Positions 25,287-33,155 are shown, numbered from the stretch's first letter. The stretch is DNA of 64,000 bases from Bacteroidota bacterium (GCA_023251455.1 JAHEYT010000037.1:43552-107551), one strand, 5' to 3'. Numbers and translations: made by a program. The notes: generated from the sequence alone by a model not told the origin.

Positions 25287-27572
25287 ATGGAACTTGATTT
25301 TTTTCAAACTGTATTCAATTCATTAAAAGGAAATATCTGGCTCGAAGGTTTGTTTGGCCTCGAGAAGGAAAATATAAGGGTAGATCGGTCTGGTAATCTG
25401 GCCCAGACTTCACACCCTGAAGTATTTGGAAATAAGCTGAAGCACCCATACATCACAACTGATTTTTCTGAAAGTCAGGTAGAAATGATTACCCCGCCGC
25501 TTCCTGAAATAAGTCAGGCTATTGGGTTCCTGGAAACCATTCACGATATCGTCAGTCTCGAACTGAAAGACGAATACCTGTGGCCGCAAAGTATTCCGCC
25601 AATTTTGCCATCCGATCAGCAGATTCCGATTGCTGAGTATGGTGAAGATGGAAAGGAAGCCCGCGAATACCGCGAATTTTTGGCAGAAAAATATGGACCG
25701 AAAAATCAGTTGTTTTCAGGCATACATTTTAATTTTTCGTATAGCGAAAAGTTGCTCGAATTGCTTTACAGGAAAGCAAATTCGCAGCTTTCGTTCGATG
25801 ATTTTAAAGATGAAGTTTACCTGAAAACTGCCCGACAAATGCTGCGGTTTCGGTGGTTGTATATTTTGCTTTATGGCGATAGCCCCGTAGTCGATCCATC
25901 GTTCGAACTTCAGTGCAAAATGGCGCCATATCCTGTTGAAAGCGATGTCGTTGCTTTATCGATCAGGAACAGTTGTTTCGGATATCAGAATTTCGATGAC
26001 CTGTTCCCCGATTACAGTTCCGTTTCGAATTTCAAAAACAGCATCGCCCAAATGATTAAAGAGGAGAAAATTGCGGCCGCCAAGGAATTGTATTCCCCTG
26101 TTCGGCCCAAGTTCCTTCGCGATCCTGATCATATTTCATACCTTGAATTCAGGTTTATTGATATTGATCCGCTTTCTAAGGCCGGTATTTCTCCGGAAGC
26201 GCTTCAGTTTTTGCATGCCCTTGCCTTGTATGGTCTTCTCAGTGATGAATTGGATGATTTTGGTGCCATTGAGCAAGCTGAAGCGAATCGGTATCATACC
26301 GGAGTAGCTATGTATGGTTTGGATACTGAAAGCAAAAGCGGGAAGCGATATATGGTTTGGCTGAAAGGGAAAGCAATCGTCTCGAAAATGAAAGATTTGT
26401 TTGGAATGCTTGAAATCAATAACACGGAATATCTTGATTCTCTGGATCAAACCAGCAAACTGGTTGAAAATCATAAAGACCGCAAGGTTCACGAAGTGCT
26501 GAAGGGCATTGTTGAAAAGGGATACATTCCTTTTCATGTTGAAAAAGCCAAACAATATTTGATAGAAAGCAGAGATAAAAGCTACAATTTTTGGGGATTG
26601 GAAGACATGGAACTTTCGACCCAGTTATTGTTGCGCGAAGCTGTAAAACGGGGCGTTTCGTTCGAAATACTCGATCGGAAAGAGAATTTCGTGAGGTTCA
26701 AAAAGGATGGAAACATTCAGTATGTGAAGCAAGCCACCAAAACTTCGCTCGACAACTATGCCAGTATTCTGGCGATGGAAAATAAGCTGGTGACCAAAAA
26801 AATACTGGAAGAGCACTCAATTCGGGTACCGAAAGGGTTGGAATATACCAATAGCGAGGTAGCAAAAGCTGACTTTTTGTTTCATCGTGGAAAGCCGGTG
26901 GTGATCAAACCCAACCAGACTAATTTTGGCTTAGGCATTACGATCCTGAAAGAAAATTCGGATGAGGAAACTTTTGGCCGGGCCGTGGATATTGCTTTTG
27001 AATACGATACGACCATCCTGATTGAAGAATTTATTGCCGGAAGGGAATTCCGGATTTTCGTGATTGGCGACGAGGTGGTGGGTATTTTGCACCGCGTTCC
27101 GGCTAATGTAACCGGCGATGGTACGAAGACAATTCGTGAGCTTGTCGAACTCAAAAATCTGGATCCGTTGCGTGGCAAAGGCTACCGCACGCCGCTCGAA
27201 AAGATAAGGCTGGAAGAAGCGGAAGCCATCTTTCTGAAACAACAAGGCAAAGATTTTGAGACCATTCCGGCAGCAGGTGAAGTGGTTTACCTGCGCGAAA
27301 ATTCGAACATCAGCACCGGTGGCGACAGCATCGATTATACCGACGATATTCCCGATTCGTACAAGCAAATTGCCGTTCGCGCAGCTAAAGCGCTGAACGT
27401 AAAAATTACCGGTCTGGATATGATCATTCCGGATGTTTCAGCCGAAGCCACCAACGACAATTATGCCATCATCGAACTCAATTTTAATCCGGCCATTCAC
27501 ATTCATTGCCATCCGTTTCAAGGTAAAAACCGAAAACTGAATGAGAAACTGATGGATGTGTTGGGGTATTGA
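25287..27572 (+). CDS. gshAB: Bifunctional glutamate-cysteine ligase / glutathione synthetase GshAB (GshF)
   Basis: A 761-residue fusion, the normal length for GshF. The N-terminal two thirds (about 1-470) is a GshA-type glutamate-cysteine ligase: LFGLEKENIRVDRSGNLAQTSHP, TDFSESQVEMITPP and SGIHFNFSYS are the family blocks. The C-terminal part (about 480-755) is an ATP-grasp domain: KPVVIKPNQTNFGLGI, ILIEEFIAGREFRIFVIGDEVVGILHRVPANVTGDG and AIIELNFNPAIHIHCHPF. It makes glutathione from Glu, Cys and Gly in two ATP-dependent steps. Glutathione could support the arsenic and oxidant defences seen elsewhere in the window, although the ArsC here looks thioredoxin-dependent. Confidence 0.95.
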   Translation: MELDFFQTVFNSLKGNIWLEGLFGLEKENIRVDRSGNLAQTSHPEVFGNKLKHPYITTDFSESQVEMITPPLPEISQAIGFLETIHDIVSLELKDEYLWPQSIPPILPSDQQIPIAEYGEDGKEAREYREFLAEKYGPKNQLFSGIHFNFSYSEKLLELLYRKANSQLSFDDFKDEVYLKTARQMLRFRWLYILLYGDSPVVDPSFELQCKMAPYPVESDVVALSIRNSCFGYQNFDDLFPDYSSVSNFKNSIAQMIKEEKIAAAKELYSPVRPKFLRDPDHISYLEFRFIDIDPLSKAGISPEALQFLHALALYGLLSDELDDFGAIEQAEANRYHTGVAMYGLDTESKSGKRYMVWLKGKAIVSKMKDLFGMLEINNTEYLDSLDQTSKLVENHKDRKVHEVLKGIVEKGYIPFHVEKAKQYLIESRDKSYNFWGLEDMELSTQLLLREAVKRGVSFEILDRKENFVRFKKDGNIQYVKQATKTSLDNYASILAMENKLVTKKILEEHSIRVPKGLEYTNSEVAKADFLFHRGKPVVIKPNQTNFGLGITILKENSDEETFGRAVDIAFEYDTTILIEEFIAGREFRIFVIGDEVVGILHRVPANVTGDGTKTIRELVELKNLDPLRGKGYRTPLEKIRLEEAEAIFLKQQGKDFETIPAAGEVVYLRENSNISTGGDSIDYTDDIPDSYKQIAVRAAKALNVKITGLDMIIPDVSAEATNDNYAIIELNFNPAIHIHCHPFQGKNRKLNEKLMDVLGY

Positions 27573-27587
27573 TTGCGTAACGGAGGT

Positions 27588-28259
27588 CTAATTTGTAATT
27601 TTCAAGTCAGCGAAATAGCCTTCGGTACCCACATCAACCCACAAACCAATCGCGCCGGAAGAATCGGCTCCATGCTTTAAATCGTTGACAATTAAGCTGG
27701 GTTGTGCAGCATCATTGATATACAACTGTGCCTTGGCATCTTTAACCGTGATTTTGATTTTAATCCACTCGTTAAGAACCATATCCGTGTATGATTCGTA
27801 TTTTTCAGGCGAATCTTTTCTTAATCGGGAGAAGGGAAAATCAGGAAATGAAAAATACTGAATGGAGTGGTTTCTCCTGATTTGGTCGTCGGCCCGTGCA
27901 TTGGTGGGACGGATGTAAATGCTTTCGAATTTAGAATTATCGTCATTTATCCGGAAAGCAACTCCAATAAAACCTCTTGAAAATTCCGGCGCATCGGGCA
28001 AAAGCCTGCTCAATACTAATACCTCGATCGTTCCGTTTTGAAAATTTATTCCTTTGATTTTCACAAATGTAGGCTGGTCAACTTCTTTTATTTCCTTGTT
28101 TTTCGTGACCTTAATTACCTCTTTGCCTTGCAGTTTCTCAACTGACATGGAAACCTGATTTGGTTCCAGCTTATCTTTTTCAAACCTGATAACCTGAGCG
28201 TTTAGCTTTAGTGTGCTAAAAACTAAAGCGCCAATGAATAAAAATCGGTATAGTTTCAT
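27588..28259 (-). CDS. Secreted concanavalin-like (DUF1080/LamG-type) protein, paralog 1
   Basis: About 223 residues from the ATG at 28259, with a signal peptide (KLNAQ cleavage). The mature protein has the jelly-roll layout of laminin-G/DUF1080-type proteins: GTIEVLVLSRLLPDAPEFSRGFIGVAFRI, then IYIRPTNARADDQIRRNHSIQYFSFPDFPFSRLR and KIKITVKDAKAQLYINDAAQPSLIVNDLKHG, ending in GAIGLWVDVGTEGYFADLKI. It shares these blocks with the next gene upstream on the minus strand, so the two arose by duplication. A catalytic function is not evident; binding or processing of a sugar ligand is plausible. Adjacent genes encode another paralog and a beta-helix protein. Confidence 0.75.
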   Translation of the reverse strand: MKLYRFLFIGALVFSTLKLNAQVIRFEKDKLEPNQVSMSVEKLQGKEVIKVTKNKEIKEVDQPTFVKIKGINFQNGTIEVLVLSRLLPDAPEFSRGFIGVAFRINDDNSKFESIYIRPTNARADDQIRRNHSIQYFSFPDFPFSRLRKDSPEKYESYTDMVLNEWIKIKITVKDAKAQLYINDAAQPSLIVNDLKHGADSSGAIGLWVDVGTEGYFADLKITN

Positions 28260-28266
28260 AATCTGC

Positions 28267-28917
28267 TTATTTGTATTCAATTTTAATGGATTTAAAATCA
28301 GCATTTAATCCAAATATACCAACTTTTCCATTTGAAATTTGATTGAGTTTTTCAACCACCAATGTAGGTGTATTTGAATCGTTAATATATGCTTTTACCT
28401 GTTTTTCGTCCACAACAAGCGTTAGTTTAAACCACTCATCGGCTTTTGGCGGACTAGCAATGCCTTTTTCGTAAATGCCGTTGTACTTTACCCGTAGTAC
28501 CTGCCAGTCTAATTTTGGAAAATAAGCATATTGAATCATGTGGATCCGACGCAGTGAATCCGGGGTCTGGAAGTTAAACGGACGGCAATAAACCAAATCA
28601 AAAATACTGTCACTCTGGGCATGAAAAGCCAGACCTGCAAAACTTCCCTGAAAAATGTCTTTCCCCCGGACCAATGCTTCAATTTTTCCTTGTTTGAAAT
28701 CATCGGCGGGCAGAAGAATCGCAGATCCAACCATTGCCTTACCTAACCGGATAAATTCAACATTGTCATCTTTTTCTGCAGTTATCACTCTGTTCTTTGC
28801 AATTAGTTGACCACATCTGTGCAAATCAGCCAAATTGTATTCAATTACTTTTTGGCCAACCAATAGGTTTGAAAAGATGAACAGGAACAATAACCACAGC
28901 AACGCAATTTTTTTCAT
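28267..28917 (-). CDS. Secreted concanavalin-like (DUF1080/LamG-type) protein, paralog 2
   Basis: A 216-residue exported protein with signal peptide (residues 1-21). It parallels its neighbour: GKIEALVRGKDIFQGSFAGLAFHAQ, LVYCRPFNFQTPDSLRRIHMIQYAYFPKLDWQVLR, FKLTLVVDEKQVKAYINDSNTPTLVVEKL and GKVGIFGLNADFKSIKIEYK. The R-P-x-N-F/A and H-x-I-Q-Y motifs are shared by both and may mark the binding face. It ends 8 bases before the start of paralog 1 and follows the beta-helix gene by 27 bases, so the three are likely one transcript. Confidence 0.75.
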   Translation of the reverse strand: MKKIALLWLLFLFIFSNLLVGQKVIEYNLADLHRCGQLIAKNRVITAEKDDNVEFIRLGKAMVGSAILLPADDFKQGKIEALVRGKDIFQGSFAGLAFHAQSDSIFDLVYCRPFNFQTPDSLRRIHMIQYAYFPKLDWQVLRVKYNGIYEKGIASPPKADEWFKLTLVVDEKQVKAYINDSNTPTLVVEKLNQISNGKVGIFGLNADFKSIKIEYK

Positions 28918-28944
28918 TGAATATCTCGTTGTAAGTTGTTTGTT

Positions 28945-30036
28945 TTATTTTGTAAACAGACCTGCTCCTAATTCAGAACCCAATGTGCCCGGCACCAAAT
29001 GCAGATATTTGCGGTCGGTGGGATCTTCCACGATTTGCAAATTACCTTCTTTCTTCAGGACAACATTATTGCTAAGTTTCAAAAATGCGGGATCTGCCTT
29101 TTCGCCAAAACCAGCTGCTCCACCTCCCTTGTTGACTAATTCATTGTATCCAACAAACATAGAGTTCTCGATGGCAAACGTATTTTTTGCATCCTTATTC
29201 AATACCCAAATTACGTTTACATTACTCATTACGTTGTTGTAGAATTTAAAATCTTCAGTGGTTGACCAAGTCCAAACCAATGCCCCATAGGTATTAACAC
29301 AAAGATTGTGGTGCATTTTGGATTTGTCGGCAGGTGTATTCCACATGACTACAGCATCTTTGACACCATAAAACACACAATGATCGACTTCCAAAGCCCT
29401 TCCGGCAGATAGAATTCCCAAATGATTGGGCAGTGCAATTTTGTTTCCTAAAAACAAACATTGGGTCACTCTGAAATCTTCCAGATTTTTGCCGTCCCAA
29501 ACAATCGGGTAATTTCTGATTAAAATATTTTTAAACGGACTTTCGTGTACCGGTTCGCCCATAATGCGCAATCCTTGAATGGTAACATGGCTTGTTTCAA
29601 CCAGGATGCCATAGTTAAAAGCACCAGTCAGCTCTTTTTTGTCATTCTTTTCTTCAATATCGAATGGCATTGTTGAAACCATAACAGGCATATCTCCCGG
29701 ATTCCAGCTTGCATCGTCTGGTAATTTTCCAGCACGGATAGTTAAACGGTCGGATTCGGAAAATTGCCATTTAGCAGAAGTAAACTTGGCTGTTTCGGCC
29801 ATGCCATACACCCCTTTTGAAAGGTAAATCGTTATAGCTCCTTTTCCTTCCAGGTTATTTACTTTTTTGGCTGCTTCGCTCAACGACTTCAGAGGACTTT
29901 CTTTCGTTCCGGTATTTTGGTCATTGCCTGAATTGGCGTTAATGAAAATCTCTTTCGCGCCTTGAGCTTTAGCAGTTGTTCCTATTGTAAATAGGAATGC
30001 AGTTAATGTGATTACGAGTAAAAATTTTGTCTTCAT
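28945..30036 (-). CDS. Secreted right-handed parallel beta-helix protein
   Basis: About 363 residues from the ATG at 30036, with a signal peptide (TTAKAQ). It starts with EIFINANSGNDQNTGTKESPLKSLSEAAKKV, the DxGxDxNxGTxxxPxxSLxxA motif that opens many pectate-lyase-like and DUF1565-type beta-helix proteins, and continues with short repeating strands (HVTIQGLRIMGE, VTQCLFLGNKI, LEVDHCVFYGVKDAVVMWN, YNNVMSNVNVIW). Such proteins are polysaccharide lyases, isomerases or binding proteins. No lyase catalytic set could be assigned. It is first in the operon with the two concanavalin-like paralogs. Confidence 0.82.
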   Translation of the reverse strand: MKTKFLLVITLTAFLFTIGTTAKAQGAKEIFINANSGNDQNTGTKESPLKSLSEAAKKVNNLEGKGAITIYLSKGVYGMAETAKFTSAKWQFSESDRLTIRAGKLPDDASWNPGDMPVMVSTMPFDIEEKNDKKELTGAFNYGILVETSHVTIQGLRIMGEPVHESPFKNILIRNYPIVWDGKNLEDFRVTQCLFLGNKIALPNHLGILSAGRALEVDHCVFYGVKDAVVMWNTPADKSKMHHNLCVNTYGALVWTWSTTEDFKFYNNVMSNVNVIWVLNKDAKNTFAIENSMFVGYNELVNKGGGAAGFGEKADPAFLKLSNNVVLKKEGNLQIVEDPTDRKYLHLVPGTLGSELGAGLFTK

Positions 30037-30055
30037 GTTGTTTTTATTAGAGTTT

Positions 30056-31027
30056 TTATTCAATTAAAATAACCACCTTACCGTTGGCTTCGTTGTTTTC
30101 CATCAGCCGGTGTGCCTGGCCGATTTCAGATAAGGCAAATACTTTGGCGATGGCTGGCTGTAGTTTATGTTTTTTAATACGACTGAATATGTTGTCGATA
30201 ATTTTTTGAGTGGGGTAGTTGCTCGAAAAGCCGGTGAGGTAAACTCCTGAAGGAATATCTTTGATGGGGTAGAAATTTTCGATTGTTCCCTTTTTTCCCA
30301 GAATACCGGTAACACATACAATTCCATGAAGACTAACCATGCTCAGCGATTCGAACAGCGTGGCCGGACCAATAAGTTCCAACACTTTGGTTATCCCACC
30401 GGGATAAAGATTGAGCAACTGGCTTTTTAAGGTGCCATCATCAATTAAAACGTGATCGGTTCCTTGCAACATCAAAAAATCACGTTTCCCTTCTTTACGT
30501 GTTGAAGCCAGCACGGTTGCCCCAACACTTTTTGCAAGCTGAATGGATGCGAGTCCGGCAGCACTTGTTCCACCGCGAACGAGTAAAATATCTTCAGGAA
30601 CCAGTTGCAGGCTGATAAAAAGTGAGCCGTAGGCCGTAAAATAGGTTTCAGGAATGGCAGCCAGTTCTTCCCAGGACAGGTTCGTTTCAACCGAAAAAAC
30701 ATTCTTTGCCGGAATCAAGGCATATTCGGCATAACTGCCATCGAACGAGCGCCCCATGCCGCCCATTAGTGCCACTACTTTTTGTCCTTTGCTAAATGTA
30801 CTATCAGGAGCATCAGCAATTTCGCCCACACATTCAATTCCAAGTACCCGAGGCAGTTTGATGTAAGGCGCATTCCCTTCATATTCACGCATCATCAGTT
30901 CCGATCGGTTAAGTCCAAACGCCTTTACTTTTATCAGTACCCAACCGGGTTTTACCTCCGGAACAGGTATTTCGCTGATGGTAAGTTCTTCAGGAGAACA
31001 TGTTTTGTATAGTACAACTGCTTTCAT
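30056..31027 (-). CDS. MDR-family zinc-independent quinone oxidoreductase-like protein
   Basis: A 323-residue medium-chain dehydrogenase/reductase. The GroES-like N-terminal domain (about 1-120) begins MKAVVLYKTCSPEELTISEIPVPEVKPGWVLIKVKAFGLNRSELMMREYEG; the cofactor domain contains LLVRGGTSAAGLASIQLAKSVGATVLASTRKEGKRDFL, where the following Arg/Lys suggests NADPH. Zinc-binding Cys/His residues of true alcohol dehydrogenases are missing. Quinone oxidoreductases of this kind detoxify quinones or enones. It starts 24 bases after the radical SAM gene in the same direction, so it may be co-transcribed with the peptide-modification genes and be a tailoring or protective enzyme; that link is an inference. 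Confidence 0.88.
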   Translation of the reverse strand: MKAVVLYKTCSPEELTISEIPVPEVKPGWVLIKVKAFGLNRSELMMREYEGNAPYIKLPRVLGIECVGEIADAPDSTFSKGQKVVALMGGMGRSFDGSYAEYALIPAKNVFSVETNLSWEELAAIPETYFTAYGSLFISLQLVPEDILLVRGGTSAAGLASIQLAKSVGATVLASTRKEGKRDFLMLQGTDHVLIDDGTLKSQLLNLYPGGITKVLELIGPATLFESLSMVSLHGIVCVTGILGKKGTIENFYPIKDIPSGVYLTGFSSNYPTQKIIDNIFSRIKKHKLQPAIAKVFALSEIGQAHRLMENNEANGKVVILIE

Positions 31028-31050
31028 TTTTTAATCTTCAAATTTTCAAA

Positions 31051-32076
31051 TCAACTCACCTGTTTCCAGCATTGCGGATCGGTTCCGTAGAAATTACCGC
31101 TATATCCGTATGTTACAGCGGGGCACCCGCGGCAAAACCGCTTCAATTCGCATTTGCTGCATTTCTCGAATTTTTCGTAGTTGCGGAATTGATTCATCGG
31201 CTCCCCAGTGAAAATATCGAACAACTTTTCATTGAAAACATTCCCGATATTACTCTCGAACCGGCGGCAGGCATACACTTCGCCTTTGGGTAAAATGGTG
31301 AGGTGACAATTGGCGCAGTTGCACCCGTCGTATATTATTTCTTCATTCAGGTTTTCAGGAATGGTAAACAAGCCTTTTTCGTGTAGGTACAGTGTCCAGA
31401 GGTGATCTTTCAGGTTGAAACTGGTGCCACTGTCTTTGTAAAGCTCAAATTTTTGCCACAGAACATCCAGTAAGTCGCGGTATTGTTCAGGCGAAATGTG
31501 CGTGCTTTTTTCGGCACTGGTCGGACAGTATCGGGCAAAAGCAAAAATATCGGCTTTATGCTCCACCACCAGATCAACAATTTCGGGCATTTCAGCCAAG
31601 TTTGTTCCTGAAACGGTAGTCATAATGGCGCAGCGAATTCCTGAATTCCGGAGGCATTTAATTTTTTCGAGCGTGGTGTCAAACGATCCGGGCATGCGAA
31701 TGGCGTCGTGCGTTTCGCGCAGTCCGTCGATCGAAAGCTGATAGCGCTCGCAACCACAATCCTTTAACCGCCGGCACACTTCGTCGTTCAGGTGAAACGG
31801 ATTTCCAAGTATTGAGAATGCAATCTTTTTCGACTTAAAAAGTTCCATTAAATCCCAGAAATGGCTGTGCAAAATTGGGTCGCCACCGGTGATATAGAAA
31901 TAAGGAACACGGTTTGCTTTGCTGCACATATCCTGACAGTTTTGTAAAACCGATTCAATTTCGTTCCACGACATTTCCTTGATATTGAAGTGGTTATTCT
32001 CTGAAAAGATGTAACAGTGCAGGCAGCGCTGGTCGCAGCTATCGGTGATGTGCCATTGAAATGCAAAATATTCCAT
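31051..32076 (-). CDS. Radical SAM/SPASM peptide-modifying enzyme (ACGX-type system)
   Basis: About 341 residues from the ATG at 32076; a longer frame to 32196 would run through the inserted repeat element and is rejected. The radical SAM cluster motif is C14-x3-C18-x2-C21 (SCDQRCLHCYIF). YFYITGGDPILHSHF is the SAM-binding GGxP-like region. The C-terminal SPASM domain provides Cys251, Cys253, Cys256, Cys269, Cys305, Cys308, Cys314, Cys317 and Cys336, enough for two auxiliary 4Fe-4S clusters. From memory of TIGRFAM naming, this combination next to an SACG-repeat peptide matches the radical SAM/SPASM protein of the ACGX system. It would install a thioether or other crosslink on the precursor at 32245-32472; the chemistry is not known. 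Confidence 0.9.
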   Translation of the reverse strand: MEYFAFQWHITDSCDQRCLHCYIFSENNHFNIKEMSWNEIESVLQNCQDMCSKANRVPYFYITGGDPILHSHFWDLMELFKSKKIAFSILGNPFHLNDEVCRRLKDCGCERYQLSIDGLRETHDAIRMPGSFDTTLEKIKCLRNSGIRCAIMTTVSGTNLAEMPEIVDLVVEHKADIFAFARYCPTSAEKSTHISPEQYRDLLDVLWQKFELYKDSGTSFNLKDHLWTLYLHEKGLFTIPENLNEEIIYDGCNCANCHLTILPKGEVYACRRFESNIGNVFNEKLFDIFTGEPMNQFRNYEKFEKCSKCELKRFCRGCPAVTYGYSGNFYGTDPQCWKQVS

Positions 32077-32103
32077 GAATTTTTCTTTTGTTGATTGAAC
32101 AGA

Positions 32104-32236
32104 AGGGGATGTATCAAAAGTTAATACTCCTGCAGATAATGTCATCCCGAATTTATTTCGGGGTCTGATAATTAAAGCTTGGAGATTCTGAAACAAGTTC
32201 AGGATGACTATTAAAATAACTTTTGATACAACCCCT
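32104..32236. mobile_element. 133-bp miniature inverted-repeat element (MITE-like)
   Basis: Terminal inverted repeats of 20 bp with one mismatch: 32104-32123 (AGGGGATGTATCAAAAGTTA) and the complement of 32217-32236. They are flanked by a 4-bp direct repeat CAGA (32100-32103 and 32237-32240), a likely target-site duplication. Inside, GTCATCC (32141-32147) pairs with GGATGAC (32202-32208), enclosing two small hairpins, one CCCGAA/TTCGGG and one CTGAA/TTCAG. There is no coding capacity. The internal GTCATCC...GTTCAGGATGAC text resembles REP-like repeats common in Bacteroidota. It fills most of the gap between the peptide precursor and its modifying enzyme. Confidence 0.82.
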
Positions 32237-32244
32237 CAGAATAA

Positions 32245-32472
32245 TTACTTACCGTCGCTACCGCATGACGATCCGCAAGCCGATGGTTTTGGCTGATCAT
32301 CGCCCGCACCGCAAGCCGATGGTTTTGCATCGCCATCAGTTGAACCGCAAGCAGAACCAACACCCGATGTAGCAAGGATCACCTGGTTGGCGTTTAGATA
32401 ACCTTGTGCACTTCGTGGGGCAAAATATTCTTTAATACCTGCCCAACTGCTTAGTAAATTTAATTTGTCCAT
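32245..32472 (-). CDS. SACG-repeat (ACGX-type) RiPP precursor peptide
   Basis: A 75-residue peptide from the ATG at 32472 (the frame is open to 32547, but the promoter lies inside that extension). Leader about 1-39, including SSWAGIKEYFAPRSAQGY and ATSGVG. The C-terminal half is three exact 12-residue repeats: SACGSTDGDAKP (40-51), SACGAGDDQPKP (52-63) and SACGSSCGSDGK (64-75). Cys42, Cys54, Cys66 and Cys70 are the likely modified residues. The DNA shows the same duplication: a 19-base identity at 32273-32291 and 32309-32327, 36 bases apart. It matches the ACGX-repeat peptide family as I remember it. The adjacent radical SAM/SPASM gene supports processing. The biological activity of the product is unknown. 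Confidence 0.87.
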   Translation of the reverse strand: MDKLNLLSSWAGIKEYFAPRSAQGYLNANQVILATSGVGSACGSTDGDAKPSACGAGDDQPKPSACGSSCGSDGK

Positions 32473-32499
32473 TTTTCGTTGATTAATAAGATTACATAT

Positions 32500-32531
32500 C
32501 AAAGCTAGATAGCTTTTAAACAGTGTGCAAT
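32500..32531 (-). promoter_or_regulatory. Bacteroides-type promoter of the SACG-repeat peptide with overlapping operator
   Basis: On the minus strand ATTG (32528-32531) is followed by 20 bases and TAGCTTTG (32500-32507), which fits the Bacteroidota consensus TTTG-N19-21-TAnnTTTG. The start codon is about 28 bases downstream. The -7 box is half of an inverted repeat AAAGCTA-GA-TAGCTTT (32501-32516), and a second palindrome ACCTA-G-TAGGT lies just upstream of the -33 box (32546-32556). Both could bind the divergent HxlR-type regulator. Confidence 0.7.
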
Positions 32532-32699
32532 CAGGTTTGTAACGCACCTAGTAGGTTAGAATTATTGAATATCAATTAATTGGCGAAGTGATTATTTTTG
32601 ATTTTTATGCAAGTTTTTTCCGGATGTAATGTTTTGTGTCGATTGTAACTCTCTTTTAGTGATTAATTATATTTTTGAAGAAATTTTAAAGCGAAAATC

Positions 32700-33035
32700 A
32701 TGAGAGAACTTGATTTACATTACCCAACTTGTCCGATCAGAAATGTGTTGAGTCGTTTTAGCGACAAATGGTCGCTTTTAATATTGGTAAACCTTCAGGG
32801 AAAAGAAAAGATGCGGTATAAGGAACTGATGGCTGCTATTCCCGACATTTCGCAGAAAATGCTGTCGAGTACATTAAAGCAACTAGAAGCAGATCATTTT
32901 ATCATTCGGGAAGCTTATGCCGAAATCCCTCCACGAGTAGAATATTCGCTGACAGAAATGGCTAAAAGCTTAATACCGGTATTAAATACGATGATCGATT
33001 GGTCGTTAGTGCATTTTGAAGAGGTGACCAAATAG
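32700..33035 (+). CDS. HxlR-family winged-helix transcriptional regulator
   Basis: A 111-residue DUF24/HxlR regulator. CPIRNVLSRFSDKWSLLILVNL carries the conserved Cys11 used for redox or electrophile sensing in many members; MRYKELMAAIPDISQKMLSSTLKQLEADHFIIREAYAEIPPRVEYSLTEMAKSLIPVLNTM is the winged helix-turn-helix with the PPRVEYSLT wing signature. It is divergent from the peptide operon and shares a 227-base intergenic region with it, so it is the best candidate to repress that operon. Its own promoter may use TATTTTTG at 32670-32677. A truncated relative is found at 34456-34533. Confidence 0.92.
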   Translation: MRELDLHYPTCPIRNVLSRFSDKWSLLILVNLQGKEKMRYKELMAAIPDISQKMLSSTLKQLEADHFIIREAYAEIPPRVEYSLTEMAKSLIPVLNTMIDWSLVHFEEVTK

Positions 33036-33155
33036 CGGAATCCTTTTTCTACTTTAATTAGAAAGCTACATCGACCAAACCGATCATCTGACTAATATTG
33101 GGATTGGGAATAAAAGCAATAAGTAACCCGGAATAAGCTTTTAATTGAGTGAAAG

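Noticed and set aside
32077..32196. N-terminal extension of the radical SAM enzyme
   Set aside because: It would be encoded by the inserted inverted-repeat element; the family begins at MEYFAFQWHITDSC.
32473..32547. N-terminal extension of the SACG-repeat peptide
   Set aside because: This part contains the best promoter of the window, so it should not be translated.
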